Shown here: in pieces, positions 54,572-62,781 of the stretch | Position numbering within the stretch: the first letter of the stretch is position 1 | How the letters are laid out: every line of letters starts with the position of its first letter | Assembly (NCBI RefSeq): GCF_943788075.1 | Contig: NZ_CALSOW010000005.1 | Span: 50,492-114,491, forward strand | From: an uncultured Candidatus Pelagibacter sp. | GTDB lineage: Bacteria > Pseudomonadota > Alphaproteobacteria > Pelagibacterales > Pelagibacteraceae | DNA length: 64,000 nucleotides | Direction of reading: 5' to 3' | The notes under the pieces: model-generated | Seen by the model: only the letters and a program-made list of their open reading frames with translations | Told to the model about the DNA's origin: nothing | The model's database searches: none | Position numbers and translations under genes: made by a program

Positions 54572-55669
54572 CTATTCTTTAATCCACCCACCCCCAAGAA
54601 CTTTATGGCCATATTGGTCTTTGCTGTAGAATACGCATGCTTGTCCTGGTGAAATACCATCTTCAGGAGTAAGTAAATTTACTTGAGCTGTATTATCATC
54701 TTTTAATTCAACTTTTGCTTCAAGAAGATTTCCAGTAGATCTCACTTTTACAAAAATATTTTTATCTAGATCTTTTTTGTCAGTTAATAAATTTAGATCT
54801 TTAAGAGATATGTTTTTTTTTCCAAGGTTTTCTTTTGGCCCAACTATAATTTCATTATTTTCTGAATTTATTTTTAAAACATATAAAGGCTCTTTATCTG
54901 AAACTTTAATTCCTTTTCTTTGACCAATTGTAAAATTAATAATTCCATCATGAACACCAATTACTTTTCCGTCCAAATTCTTAATATTTCCTTTTTGAAA
55001 AGAGTCTGGTCTAAATTTTCTAATCACTGATGCATAATCTCCATTGGGTACAAAACAAATGTCTTGGCTATCTGGTTTATCTGCAACATTTAAATCTAAC
55101 TCTTTTGCAATTTCTCTTGTTTTATCTTTCAACATTCCCCCTAACGGAAATCTTAAATAATCTAATTGTTCACGTGTTGTATTGAATAAAAAATAACTTT
55201 GATCTCTATTTTCATCAATTGCTCTGTACATATTGTTGGAGTTATTTGCAGTAATATTTTTTACATAATGACCAGTTACTAATGCATCTGCTTTAAGATC
55301 TTTTGAAACTTCAAATAAATCTTTAAATTTTACTGTTTGATTGCATTGAACACATGGTATTGGAGTTTCCCCATTTAAATAACTATCAACAAAGTTATCT
55401 ATTACACCTTGTTTAAACTTATCTTGATAATATAAAATTTTATGTTCAATTCCTAATTTGTGAGCAACACGTTTTGCATCCATTATATCTTGTCCAGAAC
55501 AACATTGTTTAGATTTAGCAACTTCTTTTCCATCATCATAAAGTTTTAAAGTTATTCCTATAACTTTATAACCTTCATTTTTCATAATTCCGGCTACAGT
55601 TGAAGAGTCTACTCCACCAGACATGGCAACTACTACTGTAGTATCCTCAGGGTTTTTTATTAATTCCAA
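54572..55669 (-). CDS. mnmA: tRNA-specific 2-thiouridylase MnmA
   Basis: Enzyme of 365 residues that thiolates U34 of tRNA-Glu, -Gln and -Lys. The ATP pyrophosphatase loop [13 protein letters not shown] opens the protein; the catalytic cysteines are in [10 protein letters not shown] (about residue 108) and [11 protein letters not shown] (about 207). The C-terminal barrel ends with [13 protein letters not shown]. Length and order are normal. Confidence 0.96.
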   Translation of the reverse strand: MELIKNPEDTTVVVAMSGGVDSSTVAGIMKNEGYKVIGITLKLYDDGKEVAKSKQCCSGQDIMDAKRVAHKLGIEHKILYYQDKFKQGVIDNFVDSYLNGETPIPCVQCNQTVKFKDLFEVSKDLKADALVTGHYVKNITANNSNNMYRAIDENRDQSYFLFNTTREQLDYLRFPLGGMLKDKTREIAKELDLNVADKPDSQDICFVPNGDYASVIRKFRPDSFQKGNIKNLDGKVIGVHDGIINFTIGQRKGIKVSDKEPLYVLKINSENNEIIVGPKENLGKKNISLKDLNLLTDKKDLDKNIFVKVRSTGNLLEAKVELKDDNTAQVNLLTPEDGISPGQACVFYSKDQYGHKVLGGGWIKE

Positions 55670-55732
55670 TAGAGTTTAATTCTTTATTCATAAGGTGGTA
55701 TTTATACTTATTTACAATATAAGTTAAATTAA

Positions 55733-55900
55733 ATGATTTTAGATTATGAACCAGGTGACAAAGTCACTAATCCAAACAATAAAGACTGGGGTATTGGACA
55801 AGTTCAATCTATTATCAATGATAAAGTAACAGTTAATTTTGAAAATGCTGGAAAAAAAGTAATCATTGCTAAAAATGTTGAGTTAAAACGAATTAAATAA
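55733..55900 (+). CDS. DUF3553 family small protein
   Basis: A 55-residue protein missed by length cut-offs. It shows the DUF3553 pattern: YEPGDKVTNPNNKDWGIGQV, then VTVNFENAGKKVI and VELKRI at the end. The GQV/VNF elements suggest an SH3-like beta barrel similar to the CarD/UvrD-tail type. Function unknown. It is followed by cysQ after 7 bases. Confidence 0.85.
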   Translation: MILDYEPGDKVTNPNNKDWGIGQVQSIINDKVTVNFENAGKKVIIAKNVELKRIK

Positions 55901-55907
55901 ATTTAAA

Positions 55908-56671
55908 ATGGATATTAAAATAATAGTAGAAAAATTAATTGATCCTTTTTTAAAAGCTGGAGACTTATCAATTATCTTAGAGAAAAAGGATTAAAAAAAG
56001 AAATTAAATCTGACAACACGCCTGTAAGTAATGGTGATCTTGAAGTTAATAAATTTATAACAAAAAAAATATCTGAAATCACACCAGATATACCAATTAT
56101 ATCTGAAGAAACATCTGACAACAAAGATAATACTGAATTGAAAAATTTTTGGTTGGTTGATCCTATAGATGGAACTTATGATTATATAAATAACCTTGAA
56201 GAATTCACAATTAATGCAGGCTTAATTATTAATAACAAACCTGCCGCAGGGTTAATTTATGCGCCTGCTAAAAAAAGAATGTTTTATTCTTATGGTGAAG
56301 GAAATGCTTTTGAATTAAGTAATGGAAATACTATAAAACTTAATGAAAAAGCTAATGATAGCAAGACCAATTAGATTTATTTCTTATTCAAATAAAATTA
56401 AACCTGAAATTCAAAAAATATATCAAGATATTGGGGTTGTTGAAAATGTTAGAATGAAAAGTTCACTAAAGTTTTGTGTGGTAGCAGCTGGCGAATATGA
56501 TGGTTACGTTGCAGAGCCAAGGGCTTATGAATGGGATATAGCAGCAGGTCATGCAATATTAATACATTCGGGTGGAACTGTTACAGATTTTAATGGGGAA
56601 TGAAATATTATATGGAAAAAAAGATCTTAAAAAATCCAAGCTTAATTTTAAAGAGTAAAAATATATTATAA
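55908..56671 (+). pseudogene. cysQ: 3'(2'),5'-bisphosphate nucleotidase CysQ-like, multiply frameshifted
   Basis: Four frame changes separate pieces of one inositol-monophosphatase-fold protein. The pieces are the start MDIKIIVEKLIDPFLKAGDL; GLKKEIKSDNTPVS through ISEETSD and the metal site WLVDPIDGTYDYI; MIARPIRFISYSNKIK through SSLKFCVVAAGEYDGYVAEPRAYEWDIAAGHAI; and a C-terminus restored by two more single-base changes, KDLKNPSLIL. Indels are near 55974 (one base missing), 56346-56350 (A run), 56595-56598 (G run) and 56629-56634 (A run). The restored stop would overlap the next ATG (TAATG), supporting an originally intact gene. Normal product: removes phosphate from PAP. Confidence 0.85.
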
Positions 56672-56814
56672 TGGATGAGCAATTAAGAATTATACTTATT
56701 ATAATAGTTTCTGTTTCAATTTTTGGCTTATTAGTTTTTGTATTCGTTAAAAACTATATAAGACAAAAAATTAATAATTTAGTTGAGGAAGAAAAAGATA
56801 AAAAACTAAAGTAG
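56671..56814 (+). CDS. Small single-pass membrane protein, unknown
   Basis: A 47-codon ATG frame directly behind the (restored) cysQ stop. It has one long hydrophobic helix (residues 6-27, LRIILIIIVSVSIFGLLVFV) and a charged coiled tail (NNLVEEEKDKKLK), a type-I-like small membrane protein. The end overlaps the convergent recX stop by nine bases. No family recognised. Confidence 0.55.
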   Translation: MDEQLRIILIIIVSVSIFGLLVFVFVKNYIRQKINNLVEEEKDKKLK

Positions 56815-57369
56815 ATTAATTATTTTAAGGTATTCATCTTTTTCTATATCCATTACTTTTCTGGAAGTCTCAAAATCGAAACCATTTCTTGCCAATAAAG
56901 ATATATCTTTTTTATAAAATAATGTTCTATTGTCCTCAGCTCTAGCTGGACCTATTCTTTTTTTTTTGCAAATTTTTATAGCAGAAAAAAAATCTTGATC
57001 AGAGTTATCTTCTTTAATTTTATCAACGGTATCTTTTATAAACTCATCATGAATTCCTTTTCCCATTAAATAGTTTCTAATTTTATTTATAGAGTTTCCT
57101 CTTTGAATCATGCTTTTTGCTTTGCTTTCAGAATAAAATTGATCATTTATAAATTTGTTTTTTTCTAGATCTGACAAGACAATATCGATCAATTTATTAA
57201 CGTCTTTTTTTCTTACATCAGAAGAAGAAAGTTTCATATATTTCTTCAGTAAATAAGTTTTTAACTGCTGTTTTGAAGGTGCATATTTTTCAACATAGGC
57301 AAATGCAAAATTTCTCATCTCTTCTACGGTTACTTGGAGTGTTTTTTTTCTATTTCTTATAGGAATCAT
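56806..57369 (-). CDS. recX: Regulatory protein RecX
   Basis: Protein of 187 residues that modulates RecA. Several RecX-type three-helix repeats are visible: FAFAYVEKYAPSKQQLKTYL, the KFINDQFYSESKAKSMIQRGNS segment, and IRNYLMGKGIHDEFIKDTVD. recA is not in the window, so identification depends on the repeats alone. It overlaps the small plus-strand gene at its 3' end. Confidence 0.85.
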   Translation of the reverse strand: MIPIRNRKKTLQVTVEEMRNFAFAYVEKYAPSKQQLKTYLLKKYMKLSSSDVRKKDVNKLIDIVLSDLEKNKFINDQFYSESKAKSMIQRGNSINKIRNYLMGKGIHDEFIKDTVDKIKEDNSDQDFFSAIKICKKKRIGPARAEDNRTLFYKKDISLLARNGFDFETSRKVMDIEKDEYLKIINLL

Positions 57370-57395
57370 GGTTAGATTTTATATAATATATTTAA

Positions 57396-57869
57396 ATGAT
57401 CGAACAAATTTATAGTTATTTTACTATTGAGACACTTTATATGTGGATCAATATAGGTGTGCTACCATTTTGGTTTATGCTAATTTTTTTTCCACACTCT
57501 CATCTAGCTAGAATTTTTGTAGCCTCAATATTTCCAATATTTGTTTTAAGTGGTGCTTATATTTTTGTTTTATATAAATCTTATTTACTTGGTTACGATT
57601 TTGTTAGTAATTTTACGTTATATCTAGGGTTAGATGAACTTTCTAGATTGTTTGAGGATCATTTATATTTAATGCTTTTTTGGACACACTTTATTGCAAT
57701 TAACCTATTTATTGGTGGGTGGATCGTTAAAGACTCTCAAAAATTTTATATCAATAAAATGTTGGTAGCGATCCCTTTAATCATCACTTATTTAATTGGA
57801 CCAATTGGTTTATTCTTGTATTGGATTATTAGAATTTTCTATGCAAAAAGAATGAATTTGTATGAGTAG
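57396..57869 (+). CDS. ABA4-like (DUF4281) membrane protein
   Basis: A 157-residue protein with four or five hydrophobic helices. The pattern LYMWINIGVLPFWFMLIFFPHS, the HFIAINLFIGGWIVKDSQK segment and PIGLFLYWIIR match the ABA4-like family, whose plant member is needed for neoxanthin formation. The bacterial function is not known; a carotenoid or lipid role is speculation. Its end overlaps the next gene by 8 bases. Confidence 0.82.
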   Translation: MIEQIYSYFTIETLYMWINIGVLPFWFMLIFFPHSHLARIFVASIFPIFVLSGAYIFVLYKSYLLGYDFVSNFTLYLGLDELSRLFEDHLYLMLFWTHFIAINLFIGGWIVKDSQKFYINKMLVAIPLIITYLIGPIGLFLYWIIRIFYAKRMNLYE

Positions 57870-58443
57870 TTACATTGATTTTTTTTTTGATATAATCAGC
57901 CCTTATTCATACATAGCCCATAAAAAAATACAAAACATTAAGGAAAATCAAAAAATTACTTTTAATTATAAGCCTATTTTACTAGGTGGTCTTCATAATT
58001 TAGCAGGGATAAGCGCTCCTGCATTTAATAAATATAAAATGAAAAATATGCAGAGTGATTGTGAATTAGTTTCAAGGAAAAACAGTATTTCTTTTAAATG
58101 GAATTTAAAATTTCCAATTAATTCACTTTTGATAATGCGTGGATATTTATCACTAGATGGTAATCAAAAAGAGAAATACTTAGATATTTTTTTTGATGCT
58201 TATTGGAAAGATAATTTAGATTTATCATCAGAAAACGAAGTTTTAAAATTACTAGAAGTCTTAAATATAGATAGTAAAGCCTTTTTGGATAAAATTAATC
58301 AACAGTCAATTAAAGATGATTTAAAAAGATTAACTAGTGATGCTTTTGAAAAAGAAGTCTTTGGGGCACCGACTTTTATTGTAAATAATAAAATTTTTTG
58401 GGGACAAGATCGTCTTGAATATGCTCTTGAGGAATTAAATTAA
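57862..58443 (+). CDS. 2-hydroxychromene-2-carboxylate isomerase-like (DsbA-fold) protein
   Basis: Thioredoxin-fold protein of 193 residues of the HCCA isomerase/kappa GST group. The start IDFFFDIISPYSYIAHKKI has the active serine (SPYSY) in place of a redox CxxC. The central LLGGLHNLAGISAPAF and the C-terminal VFGAPTFIVNNKIFWGQDRL are family blocks. Likely glutathione-dependent isomerase or transferase; the substrate is unknown. Confidence 0.87.
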   Translation: MSSYIDFFFDIISPYSYIAHKKIQNIKENQKITFNYKPILLGGLHNLAGISAPAFNKYKMKNMQSDCELVSRKNSISFKWNLKFPINSLLIMRGYLSLDGNQKEKYLDIFFDAYWKDNLDLSSENEVLKLLEVLNIDSKAFLDKINQQSIKDDLKRLTSDAFEKEVFGAPTFIVNNKIFWGQDRLEYALEELN

Positions 58444-58444
58444 A

Positions 58445-58828
58445 TTATACTATTTTGAATTTGCTTTGGCTAATTGAACCAAAGCCACCTTCGATATGTG
58501 ATATTTTTTCATACCCCATATTTTTTAGAGCTTTAACCGCTAAAGCAGATCTTACTCCACCAGCACAAAATAAAACCATTTCTTTATTTTGATCTAAAAC
58601 ACCTTGTTGAAACAAAGCACTGTTAGGATCTAAATAAATTTCTAATTTTCCTCTTGGTATATGAACTGAATTTTCTACTTTACCAGTACTTTCTAATTCA
58701 TTACCTTCTCTAATATCAATTAAATTACAGTTATTTTCTTCAACCATTTTTAAAGCTTCATCCGCATTAATTGTTTTTATTTCTTGCATCGCTTCAGAAA
58801 ATAAAGTTTGAATTGATTTTATAGTCAT
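58445..58828 (-). CDS. Rhodanese-like domain protein (intact cysteine)
   Basis: A 127-residue single-domain rhodanese. The active loop is LFCAGGVRSALAVKAL, with cysteine present, unlike the FKBP fusion earlier in the window. NLIDIREGNELESTG and the final IEGGFGSISQSKF complete the domain; an extension of about 25 residues precedes it. No signal peptide, so cytoplasmic. It could transfer sulfane sulfur. The stop is convergent with the isomerase-like gene. Confidence 0.87.
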   Translation of the reverse strand: MTIKSIQTLFSEAMQEIKTINADEALKMVEENNCNLIDIREGNELESTGKVENSVHIPRGKLEIYLDPNSALFQQGVLDQNKEMVLFCAGGVRSALAVKALKNMGYEKISHIEGGFGSISQSKFKIV

Positions 58829-58874
58829 TATTCTATTTCAAAATATATCAAAAACATTATATTGCTAGTTAATT

Positions 58875-59346
58875 ATGCTAAAAACTAATACTAAAGCTCC
58901 AAATTTTAAACTTCCTTCAACTTCAAAAGATGATTATTCATTAAAAGATTCGATCGGTAATTATGTTGTTATTTATTTTTATCCAAAAGATGACACTCCA
59001 GGATGCACTATCGAAACAAATGATTTTAACAAATTACTCTCTAAATTTAAAAAATTAGAGTGTGAAGTATATGGAATTTCTAAGGATAATTTAAAAAGTC
59101 ACGACAAATTTAGAGATAAATATAAGATAAAATTTGATTTATTAGCTGATGAAGAGCTAACAGTTCTTAAGAAATATAAAGTTTGGGGTAAAAAAAAGTT
59201 TATGGGTACGAGAGTTTATGGGTGTTCTTAGAACTACTTTTTTAATAGATAAAAAGGGTAAAATTATCAAGATTTGGGATAACGTTAAGGTTAAAGATCA
59301 CGCTAAAGACGTTTTAGAAACTATTAAAAACCTTTCACAAAAATAA
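58875..59346 (+). pseudogene. bcp: Thioredoxin-dependent peroxiredoxin (BCP/PrxQ), frameshifted
   Basis: AhpC-TSA-fold peroxidase. The first frame (58875-59231) has the peroxidatic cysteine in YFYPKDDTPGCTIETNDF and continues to KKKFMG. A second frame continues EFMGVLRTTFLIDKKGKI to DVLETIKNLSQK and ends at 59346. Deleting one base (C59209) restores FMGREFMGVLRTTF, the sequence expected for BCP, giving about 156 residues. So this is a normal bcp with a single +1 indel, whether real or a base-call error. The terminal hairpin overlaps its end. Confidence 0.9.
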
Positions 59347-59347
59347 A

Positions 59348-59376
59348 AAAGGCCCCTTATTTCTAAGGGACCCTTT
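59348..59376 (-). terminator. Terminator-like hairpin between bcp and the ammonium transporter genes
   Basis: The arms AAAGG-CCCTTA and TAAGGG-CCTTT fold into a stem with a small internal mismatch. On the minus strand it follows the first amt gene's stop (59400) by about 24 bases and is followed by TTTTTTATTTTTG, a typical terminator tail. It lies only 2 bases after the bcp stop on the other strand, so it may serve both. Confidence 0.75.
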
Positions 59377-59399
59377 GACGTTATAGAGAGATAATTTTT

Positions 59400-60692
59400 T
59401 TAGTCTCTGATTGCGTAAGCTTTAACACCAACTTCAGCAACATCAGTTCCAAGTTTTTCTGCTTGAGCACTAATTCTTAAGCCAATAGTTTCTTTGAGTG
59501 CTCTAAAAACTATGTAAGAAAGTACAAAACTAAATACACAAACTGCTAGTACACCTGTAAACTGTGTTCCAAATGTTGTGTCTGGATTTGAAATCGGAAC
59601 TACCATTGTTCCAAAAATACCTGCAAACATATGAACTGGGATTGCACCGACTACATCATCTATGTGTTTCGACTCTAGAAACTTAGTTCCAAAGTACATT
59701 ATGATTGCTCCAATAGAACCAATTACCATTGCAAGGATTGGACTTGGGTTTAAAGGTTCAGCAGTTATTGCAACAAGACCAGCTAAAGCACCATTTAACA
59801 TCATGATGATATCTGTTTTACCACCAATTAATCTAGTAACTAACGCTGCAGTTACTGTTCCAGCTGCACCTGCTAAATGAGTGTTAACTGCAATTTTACT
59901 AATTGCTGTAACATCATCAAAAGTTCCAACTGCTAATTGACTGAAACCATTAAAACCAAACCAACCAAACCATAATAAAAAAGTTCCAAGTGTAACTAAA
60001 GGAATACTAGAAGCTGCAAAAGGAACTAAAGATTTAGTTTCACCTTTTTTTCCAAATCTACCAGCTCTTGCACCTAAAACTATAACACCTGCTAATGCTG
60101 CAGCACCACCACAAGCATGAACTAAAGTAGATCCTGCAAAATCAGAAAAACCAGCAGTAGCTAACCAGCCACCACCCCACTGCCAACCCATAGAGATTGG
60201 ATAAATAAATGCAGCCATAATTGCTGAGAAAATAAAGAATGGCCAAATTTTAATTCTTTCTGCAACCGCTCCTGATACTATAGATACCGTCGCACAAACA
60301 AACATTGCTTGATAAAACCAATCTGAATAATCTGAATAACCAGTTCCAATTTCTGAAGCATCACTCCAAATTTTGAATGTTCCTATGTATCCACCCTCAG
60401 GTATTCCATATGCAAGATTATAACCGCATAGAAAAAATACAATTGATGCTATAGCAAATTTACCAATATTTTTTGCAGCAATTGTTGATACACTTTTAGT
60501 CGTTACCAAACCGCACTCAAGCATACAAAATCCTGCAGCCATAAATGCAACTAATACACCACCTAAATAAAAACCAAGTGTGTTAAATATATATTGTCCT
60601 TCAGCTGATATAGTAGTTTCTGCTGAGGCTAAACCTGTAATGCTGAAAAAGATTACAGAACTAATTGTTAAATTTTTAAATAAATTAATCAT
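59400..60692 (-). CDS. amt: Ammonium transporter (downstream tandem copy)
   Basis: Ammonium channel of 430 residues with a cleavable N-terminal signal (ending TGLASA) and eleven helices. FMAAGFCMLECGLVTTKS, DFAGSTLVHACGGAAALAGVIVLGARAGR and the conserved histidine pair region HLAGAAGTVTAAL / VHMFAGIFGT are typical. It is closely similar to the second copy upstream, so tandem duplication is likely. An AGGAGAG ribosome site precedes the start. No glnK gene is adjacent. Confidence 0.95.
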   Translation of the reverse strand: MINLFKNLTISSVIFFSITGLASAETTISAEGQYIFNTLGFYLGGVLVAFMAAGFCMLECGLVTTKSVSTIAAKNIGKFAIASIVFFLCGYNLAYGIPEGGYIGTFKIWSDASEIGTGYSDYSDWFYQAMFVCATVSIVSGAVAERIKIWPFFIFSAIMAAFIYPISMGWQWGGGWLATAGFSDFAGSTLVHACGGAAALAGVIVLGARAGRFGKKGETKSLVPFAASSIPLVTLGTFLLWFGWFGFNGFSQLAVGTFDDVTAISKIAVNTHLAGAAGTVTAALVTRLIGGKTDIIMMLNGALAGLVAITAEPLNPSPILAMVIGSIGAIIMYFGTKFLESKHIDDVVGAIPVHMFAGIFGTMVVPISNPDTTFGTQFTGVLAVCVFSFVLSYIVFRALKETIGLRISAQAEKLGTDVAEVGVKAYAIRD

Positions 60693-60790
60693 TATCTCTC
60701 CTTGTTATGATGGTTCTTTTATTAAAGTTTTTTATTTTAAGAATTGCTGATTAATCAAAAGAGTTATGACGATAGAACATGTGTATAAAA

Positions 60791-60815
60791 AAAAGGCCCC
60801 AAAAAGGGGCCTTTT
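60791..60815 (-). terminator. Strong Rho-independent terminator between the two amt genes
   Basis: A perfect 10-base-pair stem (60791-60800 and 60806-60815) with a 5-base loop. On the minus strand it follows the upstream amt gene's stop and is followed by eight T residues. It is the clearest terminator in the window, so the downstream amt copy must have its own promoter or depend on readthrough. Confidence 0.92.
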
Positions 60816-60850
60816 CTAACTATAAGAGAGAGAGATAGTTATTCTGTTTT

Positions 60851-60895
60851 AGAGGCTCTCCAATGAGATAACGATATGGAGATCGAAGAGCCTCT
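60851..60895 (-). ncRNA. Candidate structured 3' RNA element after the upstream amt gene
   Basis: The arms AGAGGCTCT (60851-60859) and AGAGCCTCT (60887-60895) form a perfect 9-base stem, extended by an inner CTCCA/TGGAG pairing. It lies between the amt stop at 60909 and the terminator at 60791-60815, so the minus-strand transcript would end in two hairpins. This could be an mRNA-stabilising element or a 3'-derived small RNA. No known family is recognised. Confidence 0.35.
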
Positions 60896-60908
60896 TTATT
60901 GCATGCAA

Positions 60909-62210
60909 TTAGTCTCGTATCGCGTAAGCAATTACACCTGTTTCAGTAACGTCAGTACCTTTAGTTTCAGCTTCTTTACTTAATCTGATACCAAATAAGC
61001 CCTTCATTACTGACCACACGATGTAAGACACCACAAATACAAAAATGTTAATTGAAAGCACACCAATTAGCTGAGCACTAAAATTTGCATCAGCATTAGT
61101 TAGTGGAACTGCAAGTGTACCCCAAATTCCAGCAAATAAGTGAGCTGGGATTGCACCTACAACATCGTCTAATTTGAAATTAAATAATAATTTAGTTCCA
61201 AACACTACGATCAATCCACCAACTGCTCCAATTAAAATTGCTGCAAGTGGTGATGGTGCTAAAGGTTCTGCAGTGATAGCAACTAAGCCACCAATTGCTC
61301 CGTTTAACATTTGAATTACATCTGTTTTACCATACATTAATCTTGTAATGATACCTGCAGCCATTACACCGCCACAAGCTGCAAGATTTGTATTGATAAA
61401 GATAGTAGATATCGCAACTGCATCATCAAAAGTTCCTAATGCTAATTGAGATCCACCATTAAATCCAAACCAACCTAACCATAGGATAAACACACCTATT
61501 GTTACTAATGGAATTGAAGATGCAGCAAAAGGTTGTAACGCTTTTGGTTGACCTTTGCTGTCAAATCTTCCAGATCTAGCACCTAACAAAATGATACCTG
61601 CTAATGCAGCAGCTCCACCTGTTGAGTGTACTAAAGTTGAACCCGCAAAGTCAGAGAAACCGATTTCAGCTAACCAGCCTCCACCCCACTGCCAACCCAT
61701 TACGATTGGATAAATTACTCCAGCTAAAATAGCTGCAAATAAGAAGAATGGCCATAACTTGATTCTTTCCGCCATAGCACCTGAGCAAATTGAAACTGTT
61801 GTTGCACAGAATACCATTTGGAAGAACCAATCAGAACCATCCGCATAACCAGTGTCAATTGCACTTGCATCTGACCATGGTGTGAATGATCCAATATATC
61901 CACCTTCTGGAATACCATAAGCTAAGTTGTAACCAACTAGCCAAAACATAATTCCAGCAATTGCATAAAGCCCGATGTTCTTTGCACAAATTACTGAAAC
62001 ACTTTTTGAAGTTACCATACCAGATTCTAGCATTGCAAAACCTGCTGCCATGAACATGACAAGGAAACCACAAATTAAAAATAATAGAGTATTAAAAATA
62101 AACCCCACTTCAGCAGACACTGTTGTCTCTGCCATACCTGCGCTACTCATGTTTAGTAAAAATACTAAACTAAGTAATGGTGCAGTTATCTTCTTTATTA
62201 ATTTAGTCAT
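60909..62210 (-). CDS. amt: Ammonium transporter (upstream tandem copy)
   Basis: Ammonium channel of 433 residues with a signal segment ending SSAGMA and eleven helices. It shares with the downstream copy FMAAGFAMLESGMVTSKS, the DFAGSTLVHSTGGAAALAGI block and the C-terminal KGTDVTETGVIAYAIRD. The AGGAGG ribosome site at 62215-62220, four bases ahead of the ATG, is the strongest in the window. It follows the hup gene on the same strand after a hairpin. Confidence 0.95.
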   Translation of the reverse strand: MTKLIKKITAPLLSLVFLLNMSSAGMAETTVSAEVGFIFNTLLFLICGFLVMFMAAGFAMLESGMVTSKSVSVICAKNIGLYAIAGIMFWLVGYNLAYGIPEGGYIGSFTPWSDASAIDTGYADGSDWFFQMVFCATTVSICSGAMAERIKLWPFFLFAAILAGVIYPIVMGWQWGGGWLAEIGFSDFAGSTLVHSTGGAAALAGIILLGARSGRFDSKGQPKALQPFAASSIPLVTIGVFILWLGWFGFNGGSQLALGTFDDAVAISTIFINTNLAACGGVMAAGIITRLMYGKTDVIQMLNGAIGGLVAITAEPLAPSPLAAILIGAVGGLIVVFGTKLLFNFKLDDVVGAIPAHLFAGIWGTLAVPLTNADANFSAQLIGVLSINIFVFVVSYIVWSVMKGLFGIRLSKEAETKGTDVTETGVIAYAIRD

Positions 62211-62302
62211 AAGACCTCCTGTTAAGGTTATGACTTATAAATTTTTAATTTCTAAAAACTAACGTTGATCAGGTAAAATAGATATGCAGTTTTTGCATAT
62301 AG

Positions 62303-62342
62303 TAACAGCCCTAAACGTGTTTTGAAAACGTTAGGGCTGTTA
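62303..62342 (-). terminator. Long hairpin between hup and the ammonium transporter genes
   Basis: TAACAGCCCTAA(A)CGT and ACGTTAGGGCTGTTA pair as a stem of about 15 base pairs with one bulge. It is placed 11 bases after the (restored) hup stop in the minus direction. The following bases are CTATATGC, with only a weak U-tract, so termination is likely but not certain; a smaller ATATGCA/TGCATAT stem (62282-62300) follows it. Confidence 0.65.
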
Positions 62343-62352
62343 AAAAAAATAA

Positions 62353-62627
62353 TTATTTATTGAATACTTCTTTTAAAGCTTTCGCTGGTAAGAATTTTAC
62401 CTTTTGAGAAGCAGCGATTTGGATCTGCTCACCTGTTCTGGGTTTCTTCCAACTCTAGCTTTTCTCTTAGCTACTTTATAAGTACCAAATCCAGCTATTT
62501 TTACTGAATCGTCACCTTTTAGTGCATCTAAAATAGTGTTGGTAATTGTATCAAATGTTCTTTCAGCATCGGCTTTGCTCAAATTTAAAGAGCCTGAAAG
62601 CGATGCAATTAGTTGTTTTTTGTTCAT
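62353..62627 (-). pseudogene. hup: DNA-binding protein HU, frameshifted near the C-terminus
   Basis: Nucleoid protein of the HU/IHF fold. The N-terminal two thirds are intact: MNKKQLIASLSGSLNLSKADAE and GDDSVKIAGFGTYKVAKRKARVGRNP. After RNP the frame is lost, giving a wrong tail to 62397. The next frame continues TGEQIQIAASQKVKFLPAKALKEVFNK and ends at 62353. Adding one base near 62438-62441 restores RNPRTGEQIQI, the classical HU arm. Total would be about 91 residues, the family's normal length. Confidence 0.9.
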
Positions 62628-62653
62628 TTTAGCTCCGGTTTTGTTGGTTAATA

Positions 62654-62683
62654 TTCATACTTGTCATAAACGTTGTAAATCAA
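62654..62683 (-). promoter_or_regulatory. Candidate sigma-70 promoter of hup
   Basis: On the minus strand TTGATT (62678-62683) and TATGAA (62654-62659) are 18 bases apart, about 25 to 30 bases before the HU start codon, which has a GGAG ribosome site. Matches are moderate. Confidence 0.35.
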
Positions 62684-62781
62684 GCTTTTTTTTAGTGTCT
62701 CAAATTTTTTTAGATACAATATCTTGTATTAATTAAATAAGTGTTGATTTTACTTACTTTTTAACTTTATATAAAATGAAA

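Noticed and set aside
62355..62445. Programmed frameshifting to make HU
   Set aside because: The site lacks a slippery heptamer and HU is not known to need frameshifting. A simple indel explains it better.
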